Shown here one piece after another: positions 35,241 through 46,329 of a DNA stretch of 64,000 bases; the first letter of the stretch is position 1, and the number at the start of each line of letters is the position of its first letter. The translations under genes and the position numbers were made by a program. Below the pieces are notes generated by a model, which worked only from the letters and a program-made list of their open reading frames with translations, was not told where the DNA came from and ran no database searches. The DNA is taken from contig JAWZYV010001850.1 of NCBI GenBank assembly GCA_038373885.1, forward strand, positions 186,001 through 250,000, in the 5' to 3' direction. The DNA comes from Cheiracanthium punctorium. Its lineage: Eukaryota; Arthropoda; Arachnida; Araneae; Cheiracanthiidae.

Positions 35241-36480
35241 GGATATTTAACATGTAGCATTAAGGTTAAAAAGTTAAAGACTCCAGCGATTAACTGTCCA
35301 AATAATTTCTAAATATTCTAATAGCTGTCTGGTAAATTTTCGTCAACAGTTTAACTTCCTTAAATTTTATTTAAAATTGATTTTTGAAAGTAAGGCCCTT
35401 TTTCTCTACTGTTTTGAATAGATTGAAGAAAATTTTGAATTTGCACTTCATTTTTTTTCACTGATTTATTAGTCATATGCACCTACACCCAACATGCACT
35501 TCGAATGCTGCAAGATACACAGACCTCGTGCAAGAGATACTACAATATAATCTTACACCACACAACATACAAAACAAAAAACGGAACATCATCTTGACCT
35601 GATACATCACCTTCTCTTCTTCGAGATGGCTAGAAGGAATGGGATGTTATCCTTTAAGTTAGGTTCACACAAATATTTTTTTCCGAAAGTGTCAAAGAAA
35701 TTATGTGTGTTTATCATCCTAACCTTTACATCCTTTTCACTAAACATAGCCCTTTAAATGAAAGTGTACATTAATTTGGCAAATTGCCCTGACAGTGTGT
35801 GCACCAAATCGTTCTCTTCCGCTCATTACATTACGCATTGCCCAGCAACTTCAACATCCCATGCTAAAAAAGCTAGTCAATAGCTACCTGAGAATTTTAT
35901 TTAAAAAATCATACACCGATTTCTCCCATGTAAAATAATCAACTGCATCATGTTATCTAGGCAAACAACAAAATTTTACTTTCAAAATACCCTCACAACA
36001 TCTGTAAATTTTTTTCTGACTCTGACCACTCTCCCTAACTCATAGAAGCGGTGATTAATTTTTCAGTTTAAAACCTAATTACATGAATATCTTACGAATT
36101 CATGTATGATCACCTGTTTATGATTGTTTGTGAAACACTTTTCTTTTCATCATTGCCATTTAATTTAATTAATATCCTTCAACTTTACTCAAAACAACTG
36201 CTGCATATTTTTCTCATTTAGTTTTTTAATAACTGTTCATTTAAATATTTACTTTCACTTTATTACTTTCCAATGTTATATAAGTTAATGAAACCAAAAT
36301 AAAACTTAAAGCATCTCAATAAAATTACATAGATCTATAACTGTGCCACTATAAATACATAAATTATTAGCTTCGGTGCTCTGCCGTAATTTTGAATTCG
36401 TATATTACATATTTAAATATGTAAATAGTATTCAAACTTGAGTTAATTAACTCTGAGCGTAACAAGCTATGCGTTTCTTT
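35241..36480. other. AT-rich stretch without a gene
   Basis: Nothing recognised, although it would be intronic if 36489-36673 is a true exon. Confidence 0.45.
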
Positions 36481-36488
36481 CTTGGCAG

Positions 36489-36673
36489 ACCTACCGGGTC
36501 TGACAGAAGGCTGTACTACAGTAGCTGGATTCCTCCATGAATTTTCGCATAAAATTTTTCATCAGGGAAGAAAGGAGCTCAATATGAATCTAAGAGAGAA
36601 AGAAGACAAATCCAAAAAGACCAAGAGAGACAAAGAAGATCAACTATCTCAGGGATCTAAATGTTCTAATTGA
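36489..36673 (+). CDS. Candidate terminal exon of an unidentified gene
   Basis: Follows tgcgtttctttcttggcag, a good pyrimidine tract plus AG (36487-36488). It encodes about 61 residues to a TGA at 36671-36673. The peptide has DLPGLTEGCTTVAGFLHEF, then FSHKIFHQGRKEL, then a highly charged tail (NLREKEDKSKKTKRDKEDQL) ending GSKCSN. The mixed hydrophobic start followed by a basic/acidic tail, balanced codons and higher GC than the surroundings look more like a real C-terminus than a chance frame. The exon starts at codon position 2. No family was recognised and upstream exons were not found in the window. It could also be an old retrocopy or chance. Confidence 0.4.
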
Positions 36674-36679
36674 ACATAT

Positions 36680-39230
36680 CTAATTGAACATATCGGAATA
36701 ATATTGAATTTGTACGGTATTTTAACGGCTGCCCAAATATAAAACACAGTAAGTGACAAATTCAAAATCTTCCAGAAAATCAATAAAACGTCTTTTCTTT
36801 TAGCCGCACAAAATGGTATTTTAGCACAACAAATTAACCGTTGATTATTGTCACAGATTAGGATGACAACATGTAGAAAATAAAATAGGTTTTTAAAATT
36901 GTTGAAAGTTTTACTTTGCTTTAAATTTTTCAAATTGAAAAAAGCACTTCCTAGGTTCATCAATCTTGATACCTATACGAAAAAATTAAATTATTGAAAA
37001 GTACCAAGTAAATCATGTTCACACGACTCTATTAGAACGAAAAACGCTAAAAAATCTATTTTGAAAAATTTTGTCCCTTAATGTGTTTTAAATTTGGGCA
37101 TCCGTTAACTTCTACAATATATATAATATTCAATTGATGCCTATGTATTAATTGGGAAGATTTATTTAACACAGAAGAACGTGTTTTGTTCGAATTTTTG
37201 CAAACTGAAAAACATGCGTGTACAATTGTATTATTTTTATTAGTAGAATAAAAAAGCACAATTTCGATGCTTTAGTATTGATAATTTCTTTTATTTTAAT
37301 TGGGAAAATGAACTATAAAGTACAATTTAAATGGCCGAGATGTTTAATGACAACTTTTGTTCAAAAGAACCAGGAAAACGGTTATCAAGGCAATTTTTTT
37401 GGGGCGTAAAAGCTATTCATTTGAAAGTAATAAACAAAAAAGCTGTAAACAAAATAACTTTGTTTAAAGCTTTCAGCCACAAAAGTTCTCAATATTTTTC
37501 CACTAAATTGTTTTCAGCTTAAATGTTCTGCACAATATACCCTAGCTGATAAATGTTTTAAAATAATAATAATTTCAGAGAGCTAAATATGTTTTGCACG
37601 CAGTCAGTGTATTAACAACTGATTAACATAAATATTGATCGCATCTTTTTTATTCTCAACCATTAAGTAAAGCTCAATGTTATTTGTGTTTAATGATGTT
37701 TTCTATGAAGCAAAATTCTCCTAACCCGATTATGGTGTAGCTACTGTAATTTTGTCCCCAGCATTGTGATTCATGTACAGTAATTAATATTTTTCACGCA
37801 ATAATATTTTGAAAAAGACTATTTAACAATGTCGTGTTTGTGTAAAGCCACAGACTAAACACGCGTTATATATAAAGTCAGAATATAGCTCAGATTTTTG
37901 CGCTCAGCTCGTAATATGGCATTTTGAAGGAAAACAAGCTTTTTTCGAATATTCAATCAGAAAAAGAACTATTAAGCATAAGAGGCGTGTATACATTACA
38001 TGCTGTCAGTGCTTTTTACTCGCATCTGAAGAAACAAATGGAAAGTTGTGAATAAGTGATATTCATAACATTCAAAAAGTTATAAAAAGTAATTGGTGTA
38101 CGTACTTCGAGAGATTATTAATTTTTCCACGTACTTCGAGAGATTATTAATTTTTACATCTGTTTTTCTGGCTTTCACGTCACATAAAATGCCAAAATGA
38201 CTTACCTAATTGAAATGGATATATAGAGAAACGGAATTATAGCATTGTCATTTTATTAGTTTTATTTCTTTCTGTAAAAGCACATTTGAGTAATTGTAGT
38301 GAACTTAGTTAAGGGGACTTCGATAAAAATCATGCAATGATTCAAGTTTCGTAATACATAATTTCTGAGTAATGGTTATTAGAAAAAACATGTTTTAGAG
38401 TTGCATTTTAAGTAAAATCCCATTCATTTTATGCAAAAATTCAACAAGATATCGAGATCCTATGTAATTCAGAAAAAAACTGGGCGAATATGGATTCAAA
38501 ACATGATATGATAGTTTTGAGAAAACAATTTTAGCTTTATAACCACTGAATTATTTATCTATAAAAAAAACTCTATCAATACATTATTATATAGGGCACT
38601 CCATGCAGCAACCTATAATAAAAATACATATTAGGCACTAGAACATTTTGATGTTTCATTACCTTAGTACAGAGCATGACAACTCATTAACAAGACGAAA
38701 GCTTTAATAATATTCAAAAAGATTTGCAAAATTCATTTATATCTGTTTATCAGGCCCATATTTAAGTTTCTGTACTCTGTTATACGGAATTACGTATTCG
38801 AGAGCTTATAGAGCGTAATTTAATAAGCTTTCAAAGTGTGTTGTACCAGGCATGAATGTTTTTCTCATAAATATTTTGCACCTGTTTGTGCTACATGTTT
38901 ATGCAATGATGGTAGTAGTGACAATATTTTGATCAGTGATGTTAAAGAAAGGCAATATAAAATGCAAAAATTATATTATAGTGAGTCATGTTCATTTTAA
39001 TACCCTAGAAGACAAAGCTTGTTGTGGAGAAAACTTCAAAAAAATATTTGACATGCAGTTTTTAGAAACATCAGTTTTTTACAAGGGCACTTACACAGAC
39101 TAAAATACTAAATTCAATTCTTATATTGTCCCTCATTCCCTATTACTTATATTTGGAAAAAATGTTGTTCTGTGTCTCAGAAGGTAAATAAAAATATCCC
39201 GTACCTCAGAGTGGAACAGTTAACGATATA
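36680..39230. other. Long AT-rich stretch without a gene
   Basis: No exon recognised. A 28-bp direct duplication (cacgtacttcgagagattattaattttt type) lies at about 38099-38155. TTAAGGGGACTTCG at about 38311 resembles the end of the TTAA-flanked MITE at 44755 but has no partner. Confidence 0.45.
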
Positions 39231-39239
39231 TATATATAC

Positions 39240-39470
39240 ATATTTTTCCAATGGGTGGAAACTGCCTTGGAAGACTTTGGCCACAACGGGCCGGAATTGT
39301 TGGCCACTTTATTATGGAGGACCTAGTAGGTGGAGCAACATCGCCCCTATGAAGGGACCGACAAACGACAACCACGTCCAGTCGGGGATCGAACCCCGAC
39401 CGCCGGGAGTTGAACCCGAAACCGTAGTACAGTTCTGTACCCACCATACAATGCGGTCGGCATACTAACG
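39240..39470 (-). repeat. tRNA-derived SINE, minus strand
   Basis: On the minus strand the sequence begins near 39462 (gccgaccgcattgtatggtgg). It carries two B-box-like stems: GGGTTCAACTCCC (39405-39417) and GGGGTTCGATCCCC (39384-39397, within a 7-bp stem GTCGGGG/CCCCGAC that looks like a tRNA T arm). The body follows (ggtcccttcataggggcgatg, cctactaggtcctccataataaagtgg) down to about 39245. It is markedly GC-richer than its flanks. A related fragment may lie at 17700-17860. Non-coding; the frames through it are shadows. Confidence 0.65.
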
Positions 39471-39479
39471 AGATATCGT

Positions 39480-42013
39480 TAGTATCGAGACATGTTAACG
39501 AGATATCGCAAGTTAAAAATTTAGCATTTGTCGAAAAAATACTAAGGAGAATGTCTCAAAAGTGAGAAAGAAGTACTTTCTAGTTGCAGTTAATTGATTT
39601 CAGTGGCCAATCGACAGCTACATTGGACTCTTCGGAATCCCACTTCGGTAGTATTTCAGTTTAATGCATGTTTGGAAGTTTCTAGTGAAAGTTAACCTAA
39701 TAATTTTCTCTCATTCTCTAATACACTTTCAAATTTCTTATCTTAAAGCGAGACGTAATTAGTGGACGACTCGTAACGACTAAATTATCGTTAATTTCAC
39801 ATTGCTGTGCCCATCAGTTCAGGTATAATTAAACCTGCTAAATTTGCCAGTTTGAATGCTTAATTGCCATTTTCCAACAAAGGGATCATTAATTAGCTTT
39901 TATCATCCATAGTTGGTCCCCTAATGTAAAGCTTTTTGCCACCTGAAAACGGACACCAATATAGTAGTTCAGTAATAGTGCAAGTTGCCATTCTGAACAC
40001 TAAATATCTAAGTAAGTATTTCACTCAGAGGCATGAGATTTTTTTTCTTAGACAAAGAGCAATATTCTCCTAGCTATAAGTTATAGAAGTAAAGGATATA
40101 TAAAAAAATTAATTTTATTTTGATATGTATACAGCCCCTTGCAAAAAATGCCATATTTTAAAGTTATTGTACAGGTGACATTTTTTTCTAATTGAGAATA
40201 TGTTTCGATCACTACAGCTTGAGAGATAATCGCTGTAATATCTGTTTAGATTTACCCAGTATATATAGAATGCTTTTTTGTGCGTTTCACCACGGGTACT
40301 CCTATGCACCTGTATGATTTATAGAACTTTGAAAGAAAATTTTGTAGAATCACAATAATAATATATAAAATCATGAAATATTTCTGATGTATGTCACATT
40401 TAAAAAAGTAACACAAATTTTTTTCAAGAATTTCTTCAAAACATTTATTACTCTCATACGTTTACTTCTTATAGGGTAAATAGTAGGGTATCGTTATCAT
40501 AAAGTAAAGCTAATGGAAGAATCGTCACTTTGTTTTGAATCCCTTAATCTGATACTTTGTTTTAAAAATTGTCTGAAATATTTCAAAAAATTGAAAACTG
40601 CTGCTTCTAACAATGAGTGGGGAATTCACAATGTTCACATTTGAGTTTTAAATGCTGTGCCGTAACAAAAACATGCTTTTGGATTTGAAAATTCAGGTAA
40701 TTCAATTTTGGTAAAAAAAAAAAAAGAAAAGAAAAGAAAACGTGAATAAAATATATATCATTGTAGCAATAACAGTAATTTATGAAGCATTATTTTTAAC
40801 TGATTACATATCGGAAGAAAATCGTCTTGTGTTTCAAAGATATATAAATAATTGTCTCTCAAAATACAAATACGAAAGCCAAATCTTAAGTGTTGCATAT
40901 TACTAGAAGAAATTTTATTGATGAAAAGGAAATAACTTCCACGCATTCATGTTTATTGTAATAATGTTCCATCATTCCGTCTTGTTTCTCGTAACAGTCT
41001 AAAATATTTGTAATGTCATTTATAAAAGATATGGAAACAAGAAGCGGTCAGTTTCCTTTAAGTACCGATGTTCTTTCAAAACATTAGACAATATCAAACA
41101 TTTGCACTTATCATGTTTGGAAAATGCAGTATCATAGGAAATATAATAACAAGTATTTCAGAAACCTGTTATAGTTCATGCATATTGCATAAGCGTACAT
41201 GAAGAAATAACACAGGGTAATGTCGGTACATTTAAATGCAATGTTTTATGTTTATAGGTACAGCCGATAGTTTTATGAAACCTAGAAATAAAGAAATTTC
41301 TGTTAAGAACCTTGAGATGTGCTTGGAATTAGATTTGGCGATAAAACTACTTTTTAAAGTATTTAAACAACGGAATTACACAATGTAAGTTAGGGTAAGC
41401 AAATTATCTGTAAGAAAATATTAAAACCATGGAGTGACGGTTACATAAGAATGAATAATAATTTATTGCATTATTACATTCATTATATTTAATTTGTAAC
41501 AGAAAAATTAGTCTATCGTATCATTTCAAGTTTCGCCTATTTTTTCTTTGTAATATAATAAGTATGCTTAAACATTTACAAATAAAATTAAATGCGAGAA
41601 AATTAATAAGTGTGACTTGAGTTTGAGTAACTTTATAATTTAGTGAATAATATCTTTTAGCGTATATTCAGCAAAATAAATGTTTACTCAGGGAAATACA
41701 ATTAAATTTTGGATAGTTAATCTTGTATCATTTTGTGTCATCATCCGTTGTTAATCTTGTATCATCATCCGTTGGTACATTTATATGCTCATTAAAAATT
41801 TTTTTTTGCTTGATATTTGATAAGCATACTTCTAAATAAACTGTACAAAAATCCTGAAATGTATTTTTATAAAATTGCATATACAAAAAAAAAAAAAAAA
41901 AATGTAAAAAGAGCAACCAAAAGTTTGTTGTCTGTCTCCTCCCGAACTGCTTCAAAATTTCAAATAAGAATCTTACGGGTTTTCGGAATGATTTCTTTAA
42001 TTAAGCTTTAAAT
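39480..42013. other. Long AT-rich stretch without a gene
   Basis: No coding region recognised. A short duplication (ttaatcttgtatcat-catccgttg) lies at 41719-41776 and poly-A tracts at 40711-40724 and 41885-41902. Confidence 0.45.
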
Positions 42014-42015
42014 TA

Positions 42016-43424
42016 CACTGCTGGCCATCGTAAATGCAACACCCTGAAGGAAGCATGCAAATAATATGAAATTTACAACATGCATTAGCTGAGGTGAGAT
42101 ATGCAAATGATTAGAATTTCAGCGCAGACGCACATCAAGCGCGCCTGTGGCGCCACCTCAAAGCGCTATTTAAGGCTTGGAGATTTCGACGGTTTCAAGT
42201 ACAGCAATTGTGTTTTTCTTGCTTTTTTTTCAAAAAAACGATAAATTATGCCTCGTAGGAAACAACGATCATCTTTTGATCAAGTATCCGAGTTTGACAG
42301 AGGAAGGATAGTGGCATACCGAGATTGTGGGTTATCTTTCAGGGAAATCGGTCGTCGTATTGGACGAAACCAAACAACTGTGATGCGGATATGTGATCGT
42401 TGGGTGCAGGAGGGTACGACGGACAGACGTGATCGACCGCATCGACCTCAGTGCACCACGTCACGTGATGACAGGCAGATTGTACGCATGGCAGTGACGG
42501 ACCGCTCAGTCACATCACGAACCATATCACAGCAGATTCAGTCTGTAACGCATCATCCAGTGTCTGCGCGTACCATTCGACGTCGTTTACAGCAGAATGG
42601 TCTGTCCGCAAGACGTCCGTTGCTTTGTCTACCTCTGACGCGGAACCACAGACGTCTCCGCCGCCAATGGTGCGATGAAAGAAGGATGTGGACGACAGAA
42701 TGGAATGAAATTCTCTTTACTGACGAGTCACGCTTCTGTATGCAACACCACGACGGTCGGATTCGAGTCTGGAGACACCGTGGAGAGAGGATGCTGAACA
42801 GCTGCATTATGCACCGTCACACTGGTCCTGCACCGGGTATTATGGTATGGGGCGGTATCGGATATCTCTCTCGCACTCCTCTAGTACGCATTGCCGGTAC
42901 TTTAACCAGCCAGCGCTACATCTCCGAGGTGTTGGAGCCAGTTGTCCTTTCTTACCTTCAGGGCTTGCCAACAGCCATATTTCAGCAGGATAATGCACGG
43001 CCACACGTGGCACGCATTGTCCAAGGGTTCTTCGTCAATCACCAGATTGAATTGCTTCCCTGGCCGGCGCGCTCTCCGGATCTTTCGCCGATAGAAAACA
43101 TGTGGTCCATGGTTGCCCAACGACTGACCCAGAGTTCATCCCCAGCTGTCACACCAGATCAACTTTGGCAACGTGTGGAAGCTGCTTGGTCTGCTGTACC
43201 CCAAGAACACATTCAAAGTCTCTTTGAATCAATGCCGAGGCGTGTGGCAGCTGTGATCTCCAACAACGGCGGCTACTCTGGGTACTGATTTTGGCAGGAA
43301 CCACGCTTCATAGAATGCTGTAAATTTAATCATTTGTTACTTGGTCAACATGTTATCTACACAATAAATTTTGTTGTGATATCTCTTGTTTTTCTTGGTG
43401 TTGCAATTTGGGTGGCCAGCAGTG
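42016..43424 (+). mobile_element. Apparently intact Tc1-like element, 1409 bp
   Basis: 28-bp terminal inverted repeats (CACTGCTGGCC... left, 42016-42043; inverse ...GGCCAGCAGTG right, 43397-43424) differ at only a few internal positions. Each is flanked by TA (42014-42015, 43425-43426), the duplicated target. A single uninterrupted transposase gene fills the centre, with a polyadenylation-type AATAAA at 43363-43368. Its GC content is far above the flanks, which with the open frame suggests recent arrival. It is the only element in the window with ends and gene both complete. Confidence 0.95.
42248..43288 (+). CDS. Tc1-like transposase (DD34E)
   Basis: 346 residues with no stop, the normal length for Tc1 transposases, which cut and paste their element at TA sites. 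ATG at 42248, TGA at 43286-43288. Residues 10-55 form the first helix-turn-helix (DRGRIVAYRDCGLSFREIG). A basic RDRPHRP at 61-67 occupies the GRPR-hook position, and a second helix-turn-helix spans about 75-117 (SVTSRTISQQI, SARTIRRRL). The catalytic triad is D159 (ILFTDESRF), D248 (IFQQDNARPH) and E283 (SPDLSPIENMW), with exactly 34 residues between the last two; the GIMVWGGI box is at 197-204. All diagnostic residues are present. It may be functional, but activity is not shown by sequence alone. Confidence 0.95.
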   Translation: MPRRKQRSSFDQVSEFDRGRIVAYRDCGLSFREIGRRIGRNQTTVMRICDRWVQEGTTDRRDRPHRPQCTTSRDDRQIVRMAVTDRSVTSRTISQQIQSVTHHPVSARTIRRRLQQNGLSARRPLLCLPLTRNHRRLRRQWCDERRMWTTEWNEILFTDESRFCMQHHDGRIRVWRHRGERMLNSCIMHRHTGPAPGIMVWGGIGYLSRTPLVRIAGTLTSQRYISEVLEPVVLSYLQGLPTAIFQQDNARPHVARIVQGFFVNHQIELLPWPARSPDLSPIENMWSMVAQRLTQSSSPAVTPDQLWQRVEAAWSAVPQEHIQSLFESMPRRVAAVISNNGGYSGY

Positions 43425-43429
43425 TATAT

Positions 43430-44023
43430 TCAAATATAATTTAAATATAATCTATGCATTAATAGTTCAATCATGATTTTTGTAGAGTGTTAATCGGTTT
43501 GTCAGAGTGTTACTATGGTCCATCAATTATCTTTTAATTTATATCAACCCAAAAAATGATATTTTGCCAAAGTAGATTAAAATCGACGGGTCGAGACCAG
43601 GTTTGGAGACTTAATTTTGATACAAATTTTGAAGCTCTATCACAAAAATCACCAATCTTCTTGCCATGATTTCACAAAGCATTTAGTTAAAAAATGGAAT
43701 TATTAATATTCGTCAGCAGTTATATTATAAAAATGAACAAGTCACGCGGAAAGGTAGAAAATAAAACACTTTCTGACTATATCTCTAAAACGAAACGAGA
43801 TTGGCAAAAAAGGGGTTTACAAGCTCTACAGCATCATCGAATTATTAAAAACAGGCAGATTGAGCACATTAATGTTAAAATTTGAAGGCGTAAAATGCAA
43901 GACCCAACAATGCATTATTGATTTTTTTGTCAGTGCGTCATTAGCCATATTGTACAACATGTAGTGGGAATCACAGGCCAGCTTCCAGATGTATATTGTT
44001 GCAGACGGAAAACATTTTTGGCA
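43430..44023 (+). repeat. Family X internal fragment and flank
   Basis: From about 43860 the words gagcacattaatgttaaaat, gaaggcgtaaaa, atgtgtattgttgc-type and gcagacggaaaacattttt match the interior of the 21670-24659 element (21893-22060). The right end of a family X element lies at 46325, so 43.4-46.3 kb may be one copy that later received the TTAA MITE, the hAT MITE and a Helitron-like end. The left terminus was not found. Confidence 0.45.
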
Positions 44024-44270
44024 TCTATATAAATAAAACAGAGTGTAAACTGTCAGTTAGTTAGTGCCTCGCGTAGCTCTGAAACAGGTGATCGTAGACC
44101 TACCAAATTTTGTATGGAAATTCTCCAGGATGGGTCCCGACATACCTCGAAGCCATTTTTCCGAAATTCGAATTATTTTAGGAGGTATCGATAAAAAACG
44201 GCCGCAAAAGGCTCATTTTTCATTTCGCCATTTCGCAATTGTTACCCAACAGTGGAAAGATTGAAGATTA
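44024..44270 (+). mobile_element. Possible Helitron-type 5' end
   Basis: TCTATATAAATAAAACAGAG at 44024, preceded by A, followed by tgtcagttagttagtgcctcg, a gctctgaaac word and acctaccaaattttgtatgg. Many animal Helitrons start A|TCTATATA(w)AA and continue with an 'xxxTAGCTCxxAAAC...CCxAxTTTxxTATGG' stretch. No hairpin plus CTRR end was found within the next few hundred bp, so this is only a half signature. Confidence 0.4.
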
Positions 44271-44754
44271 AGCGTATCTAGGTTGCCATATTTGGCAAGT
44301 TTATTAAATGTGATTCAGACTCTTGAAGTAAAAATAAAACAATAACGGTTTCTTTGATTAGATTATTTGTAAGGTTCTTTCTTAATTAAAATATCGTGTG
44401 CATGTGTAATCAGAACAGAATGAAATTGTTTAAAATCAAAAGAAAAATAGGATTTGGAAATTTTCCGAGACTAAAAGGTGCGACTTTTTAATTTGACGAA
44501 AAATAAAATGGTTGAAGTTCGAGTTTGAGAAGACGTGATCCTAACGCTTGTGAAATTTATCGTCTTCTACTTCGATTATGAATACACCTGAATAAGTTTT
44601 TGAGAAAATTTCATTCAGTTGGAATTGTGCATTTTTCTGCGCAGCTTTTCTCCATCTATTTCTAATGTATAACATCCAGAAAAAGGATGTTAGAAATATC
44701 AATTTTAATTTTGTATAATCACACTCATGAATAATCATATAATTTCCAACTTAA

Positions 44755-45436
44755 GAGGATGGTGCGCTATGACATTACCAAAAATTCGAATCTTTTTTTT
44801 AATGTATTCATATTCTATGATTTTTACTGTATCTGAAACAAAAAGACTGCACGTCTCTAACTTATTTGGTAAAAAAGTTATAAGCGTTTAAAAAATGTAA
44901 GTATCTCATAAATGGTCCTTTAAATGTCCGAAAAAATGCCTTTTGTGCAAAATGAATATTTTTCGCAGATCTGTGTCTTTAAAATGTCCCTTGCGACACA
45001 ATTTTTGAAGAAGTCTTATAAAATTCATAACACAGACTCAAGAGACATATAAGAATAAATTTTCTTATCCGTTTTAATTTTGGTGATCATTAAGATTATA
45101 TAAATTCAATATAAGTTTATAGAAACATGAAAATTTTACGAAAGTTCAGTGTTAACGTATAAAAATACTTCCTAATTAATTTTACTTTTCAACGAATCTC
45201 TAAATTAATAAGAGAATTTGTTCGGAATACATTTTTGAATAATAACAAGAGAAAATTGAAGGAAAAAATTAAAAATTGGCGCGCAAGAGACATTTTTTCG
45301 AAATTCATTTTTTTTAAATTTAAATTTAAAAAATTAATTTTTTTAGTTTTTTAAGTATTTATTTTTGTCATACTTCAAAGCATATCCATTCAAAAATTAA
45401 AAAAAAAACTTCCACCTGATAGCGTCCACCGTCCCC
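44755..45436. mobile_element. MITE with TTAA target duplication (piggyBac/Kolobok type)
   Basis: TTAA flanks both ends (44751-44754 and 45437-45440). The left end GAGGATGGTGCGCTATGAC matches the inverted right end GGGGACGGTGGACGCTATCAG with small differences. The 682-bp interior is AT-rich and non-coding. TTAA duplication is the established target of piggyBac and Kolobok type transposons; which one cannot be decided from this copy. Confidence 0.7.
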
Positions 45437-45519
45437 TTAAAATATTAAGGAACAAAAAAGGGGAGACCCATGGATTATAATACACTTTTAATATATAGCA
45501 ATTTAGTGCATATTAGTGC

Positions 45520-45572
45520 AAAAAAAAAGTAAGAAAATCTGAAAGTGTTTCAGATTTTCTTACTTTTTTTTT
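45520..45572. repeat. Perfect 25-bp hairpin with 3-base loop
   Basis: 45520-45544 (A9 then GTAAGAAAATCTGAAA) is exactly complementary to 45548-45572, with loop GTG. T-runs follow the right arm. It could be a small palindromic element, a slippage product or a structured RNA; no promoter is recognised. Confidence 0.85.
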
Positions 45573-45696
45573 TTTCCTTTCCGTTTTTCTGATAAAGGCC
45601 AGTATATCCAGAAGCTCTTCAAAATTAATATAGGACGAAAATAATTTGTTCCTTTTTGTAGATTTTTATTATTAAACCCCATCTTATTTTTGTAAC

Positions 45697-45842
45697 CAGG
45701 GGCGGCCCGACACGGTAAGCACAGCATCTGGGCGTCGGCTTCGAAGGGGGCGTCATTTCGAACACAAAAACAAAGTAGAGCATAAAAGGGGGCGTCTTTT
45801 TTATATTAGCAGGGGGCGACACTTACCGTAGGGCCGCCCTTG
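45697..45842. mobile_element. 146-bp hAT-type MITE
   Basis: Starts CAGGGGCGGCCCGACACGGTAAG and ends with the near-exact inverse (CTTACCGTAGGGCCGCCCTTG). TTTGTAAC is duplicated at 45689-45696 and 45843-45850. Interior GGGGGCGTC words are repeated. No coding sequence. Confidence 0.93.
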
Positions 45843-45875
45843 TTTGTAACCATCTTAATTTTAAATTCCATTCAG

Positions 45876-45977
45876 AATCTGAGAGATTTCAGTGCCAAGG
45901 AAGAGGGTGAGGAACAGGATTCTCTCCGAACAACATTTATTAAGATGTCGAACCAACTGGTCGCCGGAGGCGGCTAG
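45876..45977 (+). CDS. Candidate short terminal exon, 33 residues
   Basis: Follows ttaattttaaattccattcag and encodes NLRDFSAKEEGEEQDSLR, then TTFIKMSNQLVAGGG and TAG at 45975-45977. It is GC-rich against the surroundings and has an acidic-then-hydrophobic composition plausible for a protein C-terminus. A donor-like CAG|GTAAGT follows at about 46002, so an alternative internal exon in another frame is possible. It starts 33 bp after a hAT MITE. No family recognised; it may be chance. Confidence 0.25.
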   Translation, partial: NLRDFSAKEEGEEQDSLRTTFIKMSNQLVAGGG

Positions 45978-46089
45978 TATAAGATAAATGAACTTTAAGT
46001 CAGGTAAGTGCAGTTATAAAATATTCGACCAAACTACCATTTTATATCTTCCATCCGTAGTATTGCTGTGCAAATAAATAGGCATCATG

Positions 46090-46325
46090 AGAAAATTGAA
46101 GTGTCTTTTCTTACTAAATCGATGAGCAAATTTGTAAATGTCTTTTTTCGCGTATCTCGAACCGCTTTTGAGATAAGAACGCTAACTCCTAATTAAGCCG
46201 CCTGGTTGCGCTGTAAACGGTTTCCTTGCGTAGCGCATGGCAACTTCACTGTACTTAAGCATCACTTTTATGAATATAGCAGCAGCCGTTCCGAAGGGTG
46301 GCAATGGACTTTATTGGGTATACTG
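46090..46325 (+). repeat. Family X right end
   Basis: Follows the family arm in the same order as 24450-24659: cttactaaatcgatga, cgtatctcg-accg, gagataagaac-ctaactcc, gccgcctgg-tgcgctgtaaacggtttccttgcg, then ggcaatggacttta, ending at 46325 before TA. The matching left end was not found. Confidence 0.6.
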
Positions 46326-46329
46326 TATA

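Noticed and set aside
39172..39468. 98-residue + strand frame with PPGVEPE
   Set aside because: Lies across a tRNA-derived SINE; such frames are common in GC-rich SINE heads and have no independent support.
42553..43120. Minus-strand frames opposite the Tc1-like transposase
   Set aside because: Antisense shadows of an intact, well-supported + strand gene.
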